A stretch of DNA of 64,000 nt from Desertivibrio insolitus (GCF_017355965.1 NZ_JAFIQW010000003.1:334001-398000); one strand, 5' to 3'. Shown: positions 42,527 to 51,619, counted from the first letter of the stretch. Numbers and translations: made by a program. Notes: generated from the letters alone by a model not told the origin.

Positions 42527-43135
42527 ATGAATGACAGACGTTCGGCCGAGCCGAGGCGTAAGTATCATTCGCCGATCCGCACCGCCGCGGCCGCCAGCAC
42601 GAGGGAACGCATCCTCGAGGCCGCGGCCGCGAGCTTCGCGGAGGGCGGCTACGCGCCCACGACGCTCAAGCAGATCGCCGAGCGGGCGGATGTCTCGGTG
42701 CAGTCGGTCCACCTCGCCGGCCCCAAGCCCGTGCTGCTCATCGCCGCGTTCCGCAGTCAGGTCGAGTCCGTCGCGCTGCCCCCCGAGGTGCTCGACGCCT
42801 CGCGGGAGCAGTTGCTCGACCGCGTCGTCGACTTCGCCGTCGCGCTCGGCGCCAGGACGGCGCACCTCTGGCGCGCCCTCGACGAAGCGTCCCGCTCCGA
42901 GCCTCTCGTGCAGGCCGAGTACCGGGAGCTGCTGGAGAAGACCGACGCACCGCTCGCCGACGCGCTCGCCGCACTCGAGGTGTCGGGTCCGCGCCGCGAC
43001 GACGTGTTCGAGGAGCTCCGCTTCGCGCTGTCGCCGGCGGCCTACCTGCACTTCGTCGACCACGAGGGCTGGGACCTCGAGCGCTACCGGGCGCGGTCGC
43101 GGCGCGTGGCGGCGACGCTCGTGGCATCCGCCTGA
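42527..43135 (+). CDS. TetR-family transcriptional regulator
   Basis: 202 residues from ATG 42527 (GGAG 8 bases upstream). TetR HTH at about 22-70: STRERILEAAAASFAEGGYA, TLKQIAERADVSVQSV. In the usual position for FYxxF the turn reads VHLAGPKPVLL. The C-terminal helical domain is variable. Convergent with the ABC-importer operon that follows on the minus strand. Target genes are unknown; nothing adjacent is co-directional. Confidence 0.88.
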   Translation: MNDRRSAEPRRKYHSPIRTAAAASTRERILEAAAASFAEGGYAPTTLKQIAERADVSVQSVHLAGPKPVLLIAAFRSQVESVALPPEVLDASREQLLDRVVDFAVALGARTAHLWRALDEASRSEPLVQAEYRELLEKTDAPLADALAALEVSGPRRDDVFEELRFALSPAAYLHFVDHEGWDLERYRARSRRVAATLVASA

Positions 43136-43145
43136 CCCGTCGGCG

Positions 43146-43256
43146 TCACATGCTGGTGAGCAGCACGGTCGCGAGCGCGGCCACGCACGCCACCGTCGCG
43201 ATGATCGTCACGACGACGAGGATCGCCCCGTCGCGGTCGCCGCTGCCGTCGTCCAT
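43146..43256 (-). CDS. 36-residue single-span membrane peptide at end of ABC operon
   Basis: Frame ATG 43256 to TGA 43146: an acidic ten-residue head (MDDGSGDRDG) and one long hydrophobic helix (AILVVVTIIATVACVAALAT) with a short end. It starts 2 bases after the permease stop, so it can be translated by coupling. Size and hydrophobicity fit a small accessory subunit or regulator of the importer. Too small to rule out chance, but position and clean helix argue for a real gene. Confidence 0.55.
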   Translation of the reverse strand: MDDGSGDRDGAILVVVTIIATVACVAALATVLLTSM

Positions 43257-43258
43257 GT

Positions 43259-44083
43259 TCAGCGCTCCGCTCCCGCGACCATTCCCTTGATGAAGTACCG
43301 CTGCAGCACCAGGTAGGCGAGCAGCACCGGGGCGACCGAGATGAGCGCGGCGGCCGCGGCCGCGCCGAGGGAGTTGCCCTGGCTCGCGAGGAAGGTGCTG
43401 ATCGTCGGCGCGATCGTGCGCACCTCGGGGTCGCGGAGGAGGAAGACGCTCAGCGCGTACTCGTTCCACACCGCGACGCTGGTGAGGATGGCGACGGTCG
43501 CGGTGACGGGCTTGAGCATGGGGAAGACGATGCGGAACAGCATCTGCAACAGATTCGCCCCGTCCACGGCCGCGGCCTCCTCGATCGCGACCGGCAGCTC
43601 GCGCATGAACGCGGTGTAGAGGAAGACACTGAGTGGCAGTTGCGTGACGACCATCGCGACGACGGCCCCCCAGTAGGTGTTGGTGCCGCCCAGGTCGGTC
43701 AGCAGCGAGTACAGCGGCACGAGGATGCTCAGCGGCGGGATCATGATGAGCGCGACGATGCCGCCGAGCACCAGCCGGTTGAGCGTGGAGCGCCGCCGGG
43801 CGAGCGGGTACGCCGCGAGTGCGCCGAGCAGGCACACCGCGACCGTGCTGACGACGGTGACGATCGCGCTGTTGCCGATGGCCCGCAGGATGCCGCCGTC
43901 CTCGATCGCGATCCGGAAGTTCTGCCAGTACACGCCCTGCTGAGGGAGCAGCCACTGCGAGGTGAGCTCGGTGGGCGCCTTGAGCGACGTGGTGAGCGCG
44001 ATGTAGAACGGCGCGAGCTGCACCACGACGGCCACGACGAGCCCGAGGGCGATGGCGACGTGCCCGAGGCGTGCCCTGTTCAC
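43259..44083 (-). CDS. Sugar ABC transporter permease (MalG family)
   Basis: 274 residues with six predicted helices; EAA loop AIEEAAAVDGANLLQMLFRI. CUT1-type inner-membrane permease, partner of the gene at 44080-45036, with which it shares GTGA. No ATPase gene in the operon. Substrate unknown; the divergent oxidoreductase of the Gfo/Idh/MocA family suggests an inositol- or uncommon-sugar-type substrate. Confidence 0.9.
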   Translation of the reverse strand: MNRARLGHVAIALGLVVAVVVQLAPFYIALTTSLKAPTELTSQWLLPQQGVYWQNFRIAIEDGGILRAIGNSAIVTVVSTVAVCLLGALAAYPLARRRSTLNRLVLGGIVALIMIPPLSILVPLYSLLTDLGGTNTYWGAVVAMVVTQLPLSVFLYTAFMRELPVAIEEAAAVDGANLLQMLFRIVFPMLKPVTATVAILTSVAVWNEYALSVFLLRDPEVRTIAPTISTFLASQGNSLGAAAAAALISVAPVLLAYLVLQRYFIKGMVAGAER

Positions 44084-45036
44084 GGCGCCCCCAGTCGTCG
44101 TCGGCGCAGGAGGGCGTCGACCACGAGGGTCGCCACCGCGATGAGCAGGAACAGCACGATGCCGATCGCGGAGGCGTAGCCGGCGCTGCGGTTGTCGAAG
44201 TACGCCGTGCTGATCAGGGTCGAGACGGATGACGTGGAGTAGCCCGGTCCGCCGCCGGTGAGCACGTCGATGACGTCGAACAGCTTCAGCCCGCCGATCA
44301 GGTTGAGCACGACACTCGCGGCGAAAGCCGGCTGGAGCAGGGGCAGCGAGATGTCGGCGAAGCGGCGCCAGTAGCCGGCGCCGTCGAGCATCGCGGCCTC
44401 GTGGAACTCGGCCGGGATGGTCTGCAGACCCGCGAGGTAGATGACCATCGAGATGCCGACGAACTGCGCCGAGTTCACGGCGACGATGATCGCGACCGCG
44501 GCGCCGCTGTCGCTCAACCAGGCGACGCGCTCTCCGCCGAGCGCGACCACGACGTCGTTGAGCCCGCCGTAGTTGTAGGAGAAGAGCAGGTAGTACATCG
44601 CGCCCATGACGACGGGGGAGACGAGCACCGGCAGGTAGATGATCGCGCGCGCGAGTGCGCGACCGCGCAGCGGCCGGTCGAGGGCCAGCGCGAGTGCGAG
44701 CCCGGCCACCTGCTGCAGAAGAGTGCTGCCGACGCCGTAGACGAGCGTGTTGCCGAGCGAGGTGTGGAACGCGGCGTCGGTGATCAGTCGCGCGTAGTTG
44801 GCGAGCCCGACGAAGTCGGAGTCGCGGCTGAAGCCGTTCCAGTCGGTGAGCGAGAGCAGCACGCCCTGCACCAGGGGATAGACGGTGAAGACGGCGAAGA
44901 GCGCGAGAGCCGGCAGGTACAGCAGATTGACGCGCCGGGTCGCGAGCGGGTTGCCTCCCGTCCGCCCCCGTAGGGTCCGCCGCGGGGCCGTCTCAGCAGC
45001 CGCGCGCGGCCGGACCGCCTCGTCGACCCCGCTCAT
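44080..45036 (-). CDS. Sugar ABC transporter permease (MalF/UgpA family)
   Basis: 318 residues from ATG 45036, which shares ATGA with the binding-protein stop; longer in-frame readings lie over that gene and are rejected. A charged, Arg-rich N-terminus is followed by six helices; EAA loop EFHEAAMLDGAGYWRRFADI and GGPGYSTSSVSTLI near the end match the family. Second gene of the operon. Confidence 0.9.
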   Translation of the reverse strand: MSGVDEAVRPRAAAETAPRRTLRGRTGGNPLATRRVNLLYLPALALFAVFTVYPLVQGVLLSLTDWNGFSRDSDFVGLANYARLITDAAFHTSLGNTLVYGVGSTLLQQVAGLALALALDRPLRGRALARAIIYLPVLVSPVVMGAMYYLLFSYNYGGLNDVVVALGGERVAWLSDSGAAVAIIVAVNSAQFVGISMVIYLAGLQTIPAEFHEAAMLDGAGYWRRFADISLPLLQPAFAASVVLNLIGGLKLFDVIDVLTGGGPGYSTSSVSTLISTAYFDNRSAGYASAIGIVLFLLIAVATLVVDALLRRRRLGAP

Positions 45037-46268
45037 CCGGCCGAGAGCGTCGCGAACTGGGACTCGATCTGGTCGACGGCGTCGTCGACCCCGGACTGCT
45101 GGACGATGACGGCATCGGTCGCCGAGACGAGCGTGTCCCACATGCCGTCCGGAAGGTGCACCCGGTCGAAGTACGGGAGCAGCGGCACCTCGCCGGGCTC
45201 GACGAAGCGCTCGTAGCTCTCCTCGAGCACGCCGAGGTCGGTGTCCGCCGTGGTGAGGCCCGGTGCCCCACCGATCGCGGAGGCGAGCGCCGAAGCGTTC
45301 TCCGGCTCGGCGAGGAACGCCACGAAGTCGAGGGCGACGTCCTTGTGCTCCGACGTCGCCGAGACCCCGTAGGCGTGGCCCTCGCCGCCCACGAGGTAGG
45401 GCTCGCCCTCGAAGGCCGGGATGGGCAGGAACCCGAGCCTGGCCTCCGGGTCGAAGCTGAGGGCGCTGGCGACGAGGTAGTTCTGCACGAACACGAACGC
45501 GGCGTCGCCCTGGCCGATCGCCCGGGCGAGATCGTCCTGGCTCGCCGAGCTGTAGTCGGGGTTGAAGTAGCCGGCATCCGACCACTCCGAGATCTTCTCG
45601 AGCACGGTCGCGAACCCGTCGGGTACGAACGTGCCGCTCTCGAGATCGGCGAGGCCGCCCTCGTCGAAGGCTCCGGATGCCATGAAGTCGGTCAGGTTGC
45701 CGGCGAACCAGTCGTCGCGGCCGGAGGCGGCGAGCGGTGTGATGCCGGATGCCGCGACGGTCTCGAGCGCGGCGTCGAAGCGTTCCCACGTCGTGAGGGT
45801 GGCGGGGTCGATGCCCAGGTCCTGCAGCACGGTCTGGTTGTAGACGATGCCCGCGACATCCGTGACCGCCGGGAACGCGTACAGGTCGCCCTCGTCGTCG
45901 ACCATCACGGGTTCGAGCGCCGGGTTGAGCTCGGCGGCCCAAGGTTGGTCGGTGAGGGGCTCGAGGAAGTCCCTATAGCGGCTGAGCGACCAGCCGTGCG
46001 TGGCGAAGATGTCGGGCACGTCGTTGCTCGAGAGGCGCACCGTGAGATCGGCCTCGTAGCTGTTGGTCATCGGGACGAGGTCGATCGTGACGTCCGAGTC
46101 GCTCTCGAACTCGTCGGTGATGCGGGTGAGCTCGTCGAGGATCGGGTCGTTGGCACCTAGCCCGGTCTGGAACTCGAGCGTCGTGCCTCCGTCCGTGCCG
46201 CTGCATCCCGTGAGCACGAGCGCCACCGCGACGACGGCGGTAGCGCGCGTCAGCAACGTCGTCGTCAT
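45033..46268 (-). CDS. Sugar ABC transporter substrate-binding lipoprotein
   Basis: 411 residues with signal peptide and lipobox LTGC (Cys22). Family 1 extracellular binding protein: DVPDIFATHGWSLSRYRDFL, IVYNQTVLQDLGIDPATLTT, WFAGNLTDFM and AFVFVQNYLV regions are typical for oligosaccharide binders. First gene of the operon that continues with two permeases and a small membrane peptide. The region upstream carries two perfect inverted repeats, candidate sites for the LacI protein encoded on the other side. Confidence 0.9.
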   Translation of the reverse strand: MTTTLLTRATAVVAVALVLTGCSGTDGGTTLEFQTGLGANDPILDELTRITDEFESDSDVTIDLVPMTNSYEADLTVRLSSNDVPDIFATHGWSLSRYRDFLEPLTDQPWAAELNPALEPVMVDDEGDLYAFPAVTDVAGIVYNQTVLQDLGIDPATLTTWERFDAALETVAASGITPLAASGRDDWFAGNLTDFMASGAFDEGGLADLESGTFVPDGFATVLEKISEWSDAGYFNPDYSSASQDDLARAIGQGDAAFVFVQNYLVASALSFDPEARLGFLPIPAFEGEPYLVGGEGHAYGVSATSEHKDVALDFVAFLAEPENASALASAIGGAPGLTTADTDLGVLEESYERFVEPGEVPLLPYFDRVHLPDGMWDTLVSATDAVIVQQSGVDDAVDQIESQFATLSAG

Positions 46269-46334
46269 GTCGTGCTCCTGTGGTGAATCGATGCCGGCGG
46301 AGACATCATCGTCGCCCGCGCTGCCCGGCGCGAA

Positions 46335-46377
46335 TCTACACGGGTAGAACGGCCACAGTCCGTAAGACTCGCCTTAC
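46335..46377. promoter_or_regulatory. Two inverted repeats in divergent promoter region
   Basis: TCTAC-ACGG-GTAGA (46335-46348) and GTAAG-ACTCGC-CTTAC (46362-46377) are both perfect. They lie between the binding-protein gene (minus) and the oxidoreductase gene (plus). A further GTGTAGA follows at about 46397-46403, inverted relative to the TCTACAC at 46335. Candidate operators for the LacI-type regulator at 47692. Confidence 0.55.
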
Positions 46378-46456
46378 ACCGAACCTCGGTTGACGCGTGT
46401 AGACCCCCGTGCCAGACTCGCTCCGCACATCACGGCGGTGCACGGGAGGAGTCGCG

Positions 46457-47695
46457 ATGTCACTCAGACTCGGCGTCGTCGGAGCCGGTCAGTTCGCGGG
46501 CCAGTTCGCGGCGCTCTTCCACGCCCACCCGGGCGTCGAGACCGTGCACGTCACCGACTTGCTGCCGGAACGCGCGCGACAGCTCGCCGACGACGAGCGG
46601 CTCGCGGGCACCTTCTCCTCGTACGAGCAGATGCTCGCCTCGCCCGAGATCGACGCCGTCGCGATCTTCACCCAGCGGTGGACCCACGGCCCGCTCGTGC
46701 TGCAGGCCCTCGAGGCCGGCAAGCACGTCTACTCCGCCGTGCCGATGGCCATCAGCGAGTGCGAGATCCGCGACATCGTCGAGGCCGTCGCCGCCACCGG
46801 CCTCGTCTACATGATGGGCGAGACGAGCTACTACAACCCGGCGACGGTGTTCGCCCGCCAGAAGCGGGCCGAGGGCGCCTTCGGGCGGCTGTTCTATGCC
46901 GAGGGCGACTACGTCCACGACATGGACCTCGGCTTCTACGAGGCCTACCGCTACTCCGGCGGCGAGAACTGGCGGGCGACCGCGAGCTATCCACCCCTGC
47001 TCTACCCGACTCACTCGATCGGCGGCGTGCTGGGCGCGTGGCCCTCGCACGCGGTCTCGGTGAGCGCGATCGGCGTGCGCGACACCCGCGGCGACGGCGT
47101 CTTCGACCGCTCCACCAGCCAGTTCGGCAACGACTTCTCCAACGCGACCGCGCTGTTCGAGCTCGCCGACGGCGGCTCCATGCGCATCAACGAGTTCCGC
47201 CGCGTCGGCTATCCGTCGCACCTGCGCGAATCGCGCTTCCGGTTCTTCGGCACCGAGGGCAGCTTCGAACAGCTCGCGACGGTCTCGATGTGGCAGACGA
47301 AGGACGGTGTGCACGACGTGAGCGAGCTCATCGACTCGCGCCCGTCGCTGTCGCCGGATGACCCCTCGCTCGCGCACGTCGACCCGGCCCTGCGCGCCGC
47401 GTTCGTCTCCGGCTACGCGGCGGTGCACGACGCCTCGCGCATCCCCGAGCAGCTGCGCGGGCTGCACAACGGGCACGAGGGCAGCCACCACTTCCTGGTC
47501 GACGACTTCGTGCGCGCCGTCCAGGCGAACACGCTGCCGACGGTCAACGCGTGGGTCGCCGCCCGGTTCACCCTGCCCGGTGTCATCGCGCACGAGTCCG
47601 CGAACGCCGGCGGCGAGCGGTTCGCGGTCCCGGATCTCGGCGACGCTCCCTCTGCGGCCTCCGTACCGGCCGGCGGCGTCGGAGCCTCCTCGTGA
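46457..47695 (+). CDS. Gfo/Idh/MocA-family oxidoreductase
   Basis: 412 residues from ATG 46457 (GGAGGAG 6 bases upstream). N-terminal Rossmann fold: LGVVGAGQFAGQFAALFHAH; EAGKHVYSAVPMAISECEIR stands where members have the EKP-type motif, but here Glu-Lys-Pro reads SAVPMA, so the usual Lys is missing. C-terminal beta-sheet domain binds the sugar. Family members oxidise sugars or inositols with NAD(P). It is coupled to the LacI gene by GTGA and divergent from the ABC importer, so it probably acts on the imported sugar. Confidence 0.85.
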   Translation: MSLRLGVVGAGQFAGQFAALFHAHPGVETVHVTDLLPERARQLADDERLAGTFSSYEQMLASPEIDAVAIFTQRWTHGPLVLQALEAGKHVYSAVPMAISECEIRDIVEAVAATGLVYMMGETSYYNPATVFARQKRAEGAFGRLFYAEGDYVHDMDLGFYEAYRYSGGENWRATASYPPLLYPTHSIGGVLGAWPSHAVSVSAIGVRDTRGDGVFDRSTSQFGNDFSNATALFELADGGSMRINEFRRVGYPSHLRESRFRFFGTEGSFEQLATVSMWQTKDGVHDVSELIDSRPSLSPDDPSLAHVDPALRAAFVSGYAAVHDASRIPEQLRGLHNGHEGSHHFLVDDFVRAVQANTLPTVNAWVAARFTLPGVIAHESANAGGERFAVPDLGDAPSAASVPAGGVGASS

Positions 47696-48723
47696 CGACG
47701 GCATCCCCGCTGTCCGACCCGAGGGATTCCGGACGCAAGGCGGCGACCCGCACCGACGTGGCGCGCTACGCGGGGGTGAGCAGCGCGGTCGTCAGCTACG
47801 TGCTCAACAACGGGCCGAAGCCGGTCGCGCCCGCGACCAAGGCCCGGGTGCTCGACGCCGTCGCCGCCCTGCACTACCGCCCGAACGCGACGGCGCGAGC
47901 GCTCAAGCGAGGCGTCGCGGACATGATCGGCATGATCGTGCCCGACAGCCGCAACCCGTTCTTCGCGGGCTTCGTGCACGCCATCGACCGTGCCGCGAGC
48001 CGTCGCGGGCTCACCGTGCTCGTCATCAACTCCGACAGCCGGCGCGAGGACGGGTCGAGCCACATCAGCGCTCTCGCCTCGCACCAGCTCGACGGACTCG
48101 TCGTCGCCGACACCCTGACGGAGGAGGAGCGCGCGCTCGTCATGTCGCTCGGCGTGAACGTCGTGCTCGTCAACCAGTTCCGGCCGGACTCCCGGGTGGT
48201 CTCCATCGGCGTCGACTTCTACAACGGCGCGAAGGAGGCGGTTGCCCACCTCATCGAACACGGTCGCGAACGCGTCGCCTTCGTGGGCGGTGACCCCGGC
48301 GTCGACGAGCGCGAGCGCGGCTGGATCGACGCGCTCGGCGAGGCGGGCCTGCCGCCGGGTCCGCGGGTGCGCGGCTCGTTCAGCGTCGAGGCCGGGTACG
48401 CCGCCGGGCAGAAGCTCGCCGCGCAGCGCGACCAGCTCGACGCCGTGTTCGTGGCATCCGACCAGCTCTCGTTCGGACTCATGGCGGCGCTGCACGAGGC
48501 CGGGCTGACGATCCCCGCCGACGTCGCCGTGGCCTCGTTCGACGGGTCGAGCGAGTCGCGCTACCTGTGCCCGCCCCTGACGACGGTGCGGCAGCCGGTC
48601 GACGAGATGGCCGACGCCGCGATCGACGCCCTGCTCGACACGAGCCGTGGTGCGGCCTACGTGGACTTCCCCACCACCCTGATCCGAAGGCAGTCCTGCG
48701 GATGCCATCCCGCCTCGAGCTGA
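47692..48723 (+). CDS. LacI-family transcriptional regulator
   Basis: 343 residues from GTG 47692, overlapping the oxidoreductase stop by 4 bases; longer in-frame readings lie inside that gene. HTH at about 16-62: TRTDVARYAGVSSAVVSYVL, NNGPKPVAPATKARVLDA. Sensor domain with MIVPDSRNPFFAGFVHAIDR. The C-terminus ends RRQSCGCHPASS with two Cys, a common ending in this subfamily. Expected to control the importer and the oxidoreductase through the repeats at 46335-46377. Confidence 0.9.
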   Translation: MTTASPLSDPRDSGRKAATRTDVARYAGVSSAVVSYVLNNGPKPVAPATKARVLDAVAALHYRPNATARALKRGVADMIGMIVPDSRNPFFAGFVHAIDRAASRRGLTVLVINSDSRREDGSSHISALASHQLDGLVVADTLTEEERALVMSLGVNVVLVNQFRPDSRVVSIGVDFYNGAKEAVAHLIEHGRERVAFVGGDPGVDERERGWIDALGEAGLPPGPRVRGSFSVEAGYAAGQKLAAQRDQLDAVFVASDQLSFGLMAALHEAGLTIPADVAVASFDGSSESRYLCPPLTTVRQPVDEMADAAIDALLDTSRGAAYVDFPTTLIRRQSCGCHPASS

Positions 48724-48800
48724 CCCGAGCGGGGGCGGCGCTCAGCGCGCGCGCCTCCCGCCGTTCCGCCCTCCCCCCGCTCCCGAACGGAGGACTCACC

Positions 48801-49820
48801 GTGAGACGTCTGCTGCCGGTCGACTGGACCGTCGAGGGTCTGCTCGATGAACTGCTCGTCGAGCAGCTCAGCACCGCCGGTGACGGCCGCTGGTACCGCA
48901 CCACCCGCGACGCGATCGACATCGGGCGGGGCGAGCTGCAGGACTCGATGACCTACGCGGCGCCGAGCCGGTGGCTGCTGCGCCGCGACGACGAGCACGG
49001 CGGCGACGCCCTGCTCGAGACCTCCAGCAGCTGGGCGCTCGGTCTGCACCTCACCTACGAATGGGTGCTCACCGCCGAGCGGCAGGCGGCGCTCCGCGCT
49101 CACCTCGCCCTCACCCGCCCGGACGGAGTCGTCCGGGTCGCCGGCGAGGACTGGATGCTGTGGGGCGACCACGACTGGCTGCACGTGCTGCCGCACGGGC
49201 GCCGGCGGGGTCACGGCGCCCTGCTCACCCGCATGGTGCACGCCTTCCAGGGCTCGACGATCGACGAGGTCGTCGCCTTCGTGCGCGCGCTGCCGCCCGC
49301 CGCGACCGACGTCCGGATCCCGGACGCGGAACCCCTCGACACGGTCGACGGTTTCGAGCTGCTGCTGCGGCGCGTCGACGCGCGTGTGCTCGACATGCTC
49401 GTGCCCGACGAGCGCTTCGGCGACGGCCGTCGCTACTTCGAGGACGTCGGCCGGCTCGTCTTCGCCGGTCCGGGGCAGTCGGACTACGAGGTGCGGCTGA
49501 CCGACGACGGCCGGTACTGGGTGACCCTCGAGAGCAGGCACGGCCTGCAGGAGGTCATGCTGACCGACTCGCTGCGGGCCGTGGAGCTGTTCGCGCTGCT
49601 CTCCGACCTCGAGCCCGACGACCGGCGCAACCTCGAGCAGTGGGTGCGGGACCGGCGGGAGTCGCCGCAGCGGGATCGACGCTTCGAGCACCGCTGGAGC
49701 GACGGCAGCAGCCTGCGTGGCGGTCCGGCGGCGACGACGCTCCCCGAACTCGTCGAGGAGTTCGACGGCCACGAGCTCTCCGACGTCATGGAGGTCGTGG
49801 AGTACCTGCGCCGCCGCTGA
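48801..49820 (+). CDS. Hypothetical protein (acidic, no recognised family)
   Basis: 339 residues from GTG 48801, preceded by GGAGG at the ideal distance of 7 bases. A start at ATG 48702 is possible in frame but would overlap the LacI gene and has no ribosome site. Rich in Asp, Glu, Arg and Leu with no membrane helix. Segments such as VEGLLDELLVEQL, SWALGLHLTYEWVLTAERQA and the C-terminal LVEEFDGHELSDVMEVVEYL look like a folded cytoplasmic protein. Function unknown; it could belong to the upstream operon. Confidence 0.75.
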   Translation: MRRLLPVDWTVEGLLDELLVEQLSTAGDGRWYRTTRDAIDIGRGELQDSMTYAAPSRWLLRRDDEHGGDALLETSSSWALGLHLTYEWVLTAERQAALRAHLALTRPDGVVRVAGEDWMLWGDHDWLHVLPHGRRRGHGALLTRMVHAFQGSTIDEVVAFVRALPPAATDVRIPDAEPLDTVDGFELLLRRVDARVLDMLVPDERFGDGRRYFEDVGRLVFAGPGQSDYEVRLTDDGRYWVTLESRHGLQEVMLTDSLRAVELFALLSDLEPDDRRNLEQWVRDRRESPQRDRRFEHRWSDGSSLRGGPAATTLPELVEEFDGHELSDVMEVVEYLRRR

Positions 49821-49841
49821 GGCGAAGCGTCTCCGGCCCTG

Positions 49842-50000
49842 TCAGAGCAGTCGCCAGCGGATGCCCCCGTCGCCCAGCACCTCGCCCGGCGGCAGGTCGC
49901 GGACGGGCTGCGGAGCAGGGGGTGCGTCGCGCAGTTCGACCAGGGTCGCGCCGATGCCGGCGATCGTCGCGACCGTCATGAGGATCACGAATACGTCCAT
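49842..50000 (-). CDS. Small membrane protein
   Basis: 52 residues from ATG 50000: one N-terminal membrane helix (VFVILMTVATIAGIGATLVE) followed by a Pro-rich polar tail (RDAPPAPQPVRDLPPGEVLG). No good ribosome site. No family recognised. It lies between two convergent or same-strand larger genes and may be an independent small gene. Confidence 0.45.
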   Translation of the reverse strand: MDVFVILMTVATIAGIGATLVELRDAPPAPQPVRDLPPGEVLGDGGIRWRLL

Positions 50001-50063
50001 GGCAGGGACGCTACGAGCCCGGGCCACCATGTTCGAGTGGCAGTCACGCCGCTCTCCGTTCGA

Positions 50064-50822
50064 TTACTGCCACGCCGGTGCGGCATGCACGACGAGTCCG
50101 TCGACCTCCTCGAAGCCGAGCCGGGCGTAGACGCGAGCGGCTTCGTCGGTGTCCGGATTCAGGTGCGCCAACACCGCGCCGGCCACGAACGCATGCTCGA
50201 GCAGCCAGGAGGACACCGCGGCGCCGATCCCGCGACGTCTCGCGCCGGGCGCCACTCCGACCCCGGCGAGGAACGCGGCCGGTCCGGCCCGCCCGTCGGA
50301 GCGCACGACGTAGCCGGTGCCGACGGCGGCGCCATCGAGCTCGGCGAGGGCGACCGCGATCCGCCGAGCCTCGAGCATCGGGGCGATCCACGGCCGCTCC
50401 GTTCCCCCGTCGCCGCCGAAGGCGGCGGCGTCCACGCCGACGACCGTGTCGAGATCGGCCGGCCCGGCGAGGCGCAGGCGCAGGCCGGGCACCGCGGGAG
50501 CAGGTGAGAACCCGTTCCGCGGCAGGCCCATCAGCCGCTGCCCGAAGAGTGGCTCGCCGTGGGGCCACCGGATGCCCCGCGGCACCCGCACGCCCCACGG
50601 CGTCTGCCGTGCCGAGTACCAGGCGCGGACGGCGTCGATGTCGACGAGGTCTGCGTCGGTGACATCCGCGTTGTTCCACTGCGGATGCGGCAGTCCGCTC
50701 GCCATAAGCCGGATGCCGGGCAGCTCGAGCACCCCGCCGCCGAAGGGCTCGCGGAGCTGCCCCTGCTCCTGCCAGGCGTCCGCGTGCGCGACCGGCACGA
50801 GCGGGCGCCACGGGGCGGTCAC
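50064..50822 (-). CDS. GNAT-family N-acetyltransferase
   Basis: 252 residues from GTG 50822, sharing GTGA with the DeoR stop. The C-terminal half is a GNAT domain: LAGVGVAPGARRRGIGAAVSS is the acetyl-CoA loop (RRRGIG), and VYARLGFEEVDGLVVH is the usual end. The N-terminal 120 residues are an additional region with WNNADVTDADLVDIDAVRAW, typical of two-part GNAT proteins whose first half binds substrate. Acetyl acceptor unknown. In an operon with the DeoR regulator. Confidence 0.85.
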   Translation of the reverse strand: MTAPWRPLVPVAHADAWQEQGQLREPFGGGVLELPGIRLMASGLPHPQWNNADVTDADLVDIDAVRAWYSARQTPWGVRVPRGIRWPHGEPLFGQRLMGLPRNGFSPAPAVPGLRLRLAGPADLDTVVGVDAAAFGGDGGTERPWIAPMLEARRIAVALAELDGAAVGTGYVVRSDGRAGPAAFLAGVGVAPGARRRGIGAAVSSWLLEHAFVAGAVLAHLNPDTDEAARVYARLGFEEVDGLVVHAAPAWQ

Positions 50823-51571
50823 GTCCGCACCAGCTTCACGCCGGCCTGCTCGAGCGAGGACAGGGCGGGCCCGTCCTCGGCGTCCGTGATCACGCCGCTG
50901 ACCGAGTCGAGCGGAACGACCTCGAACGCGGAGGCCGCCCCGATCTTCTCGGCGCTCGCGAGCACGTAGGTGTCCCCGGCGCGGACGGCGAGGGCGCGCT
51001 TCATCGCGGCCTCGTCGCGGTCGCCCGTGGTCAGTCCCGCCTCCGCGTGCACGCCCGTGACGCCGAGCAGGAAGAGGTCGGCGCGAACCTGCGATGCCGC
51101 CTCGACCGCCGCGGCGCCGCACGCGACCATCGAGTGCCGGAACAGTCGGCCGCCGATGAGCTCGACGTCGACGCGGGGATGGTCGACGAGGGCGACGGCG
51201 ATCGTCGGGCTGTGCGTGACGATCGTGGCGGCGAGGTCGCGTGGCAAGGCCTCGACGACGGCGAGTGCCGTGGTGCCGCCGTCGAGCAGGACGACCGAGC
51301 CGGGGGCGACCAGCTGTGCCGCGGCCTGCGCCACCCGGCGCTTGCTGCCGGGTGCGACCGACGTGCGGGTGGCGTAGTCGGCGACGGCGGGGGAGACGGG
51401 GAGGGCGCCGCCGTAGACCCGCTGCACCTTGCCTGCCGCGGCGAGCTCGCGGAGGTCGCGGCGGATCATGTCCTCGGTCACTCCGAGCTCGGCGGCGATG
51501 TCGCGGGCCACCAACCGGCCGTCGCGACCGAGGCGCTCGAGCAGGAAATCGCGGCGCTGCGCAGTCAGCAC
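50819..51571 (-). CDS. DeoR/GlpR-family transcriptional regulator
   Basis: 250 residues. DeoR HTH at about 4-58: QRRDFLLERLGRDGRLVARD, IAAELGVTEDMIRRDLREL; the C-terminal sensor domain has LLDGGTTALAVVEALP and LFLLGVTGVHAEAGLTT, the sugar-phosphate isomerase-like site. The start has AAGGAGGAG upstream. Divergent from the gene at 51620. It likely controls its own operon with the GNAT gene and perhaps the divergent genes. Confidence 0.9.
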   Translation of the reverse strand: MLTAQRRDFLLERLGRDGRLVARDIAAELGVTEDMIRRDLRELAAAGKVQRVYGGALPVSPAVADYATRTSVAPGSKRRVAQAAAQLVAPGSVVLLDGGTTALAVVEALPRDLAATIVTHSPTIAVALVDHPRVDVELIGGRLFRHSMVACGAAAVEAASQVRADLFLLGVTGVHAEAGLTTGDRDEAAMKRALAVRAGDTYVLASAEKIGAASAFEVVPLDSVSGVITDAEDGPALSSLEQAGVKLVRT

Positions 51572-51619
51572 GTGCTCCTCCTTGTTTTTCCGTGTTTATC
51601 CATACTATCGTCCTCTATC

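Noticed and set aside
45037-45942. N-terminal extension of the permease frame at 44080
   Set aside because: Runs over the binding-protein gene; the ATGA overlap at 45033-45036 is the natural start.
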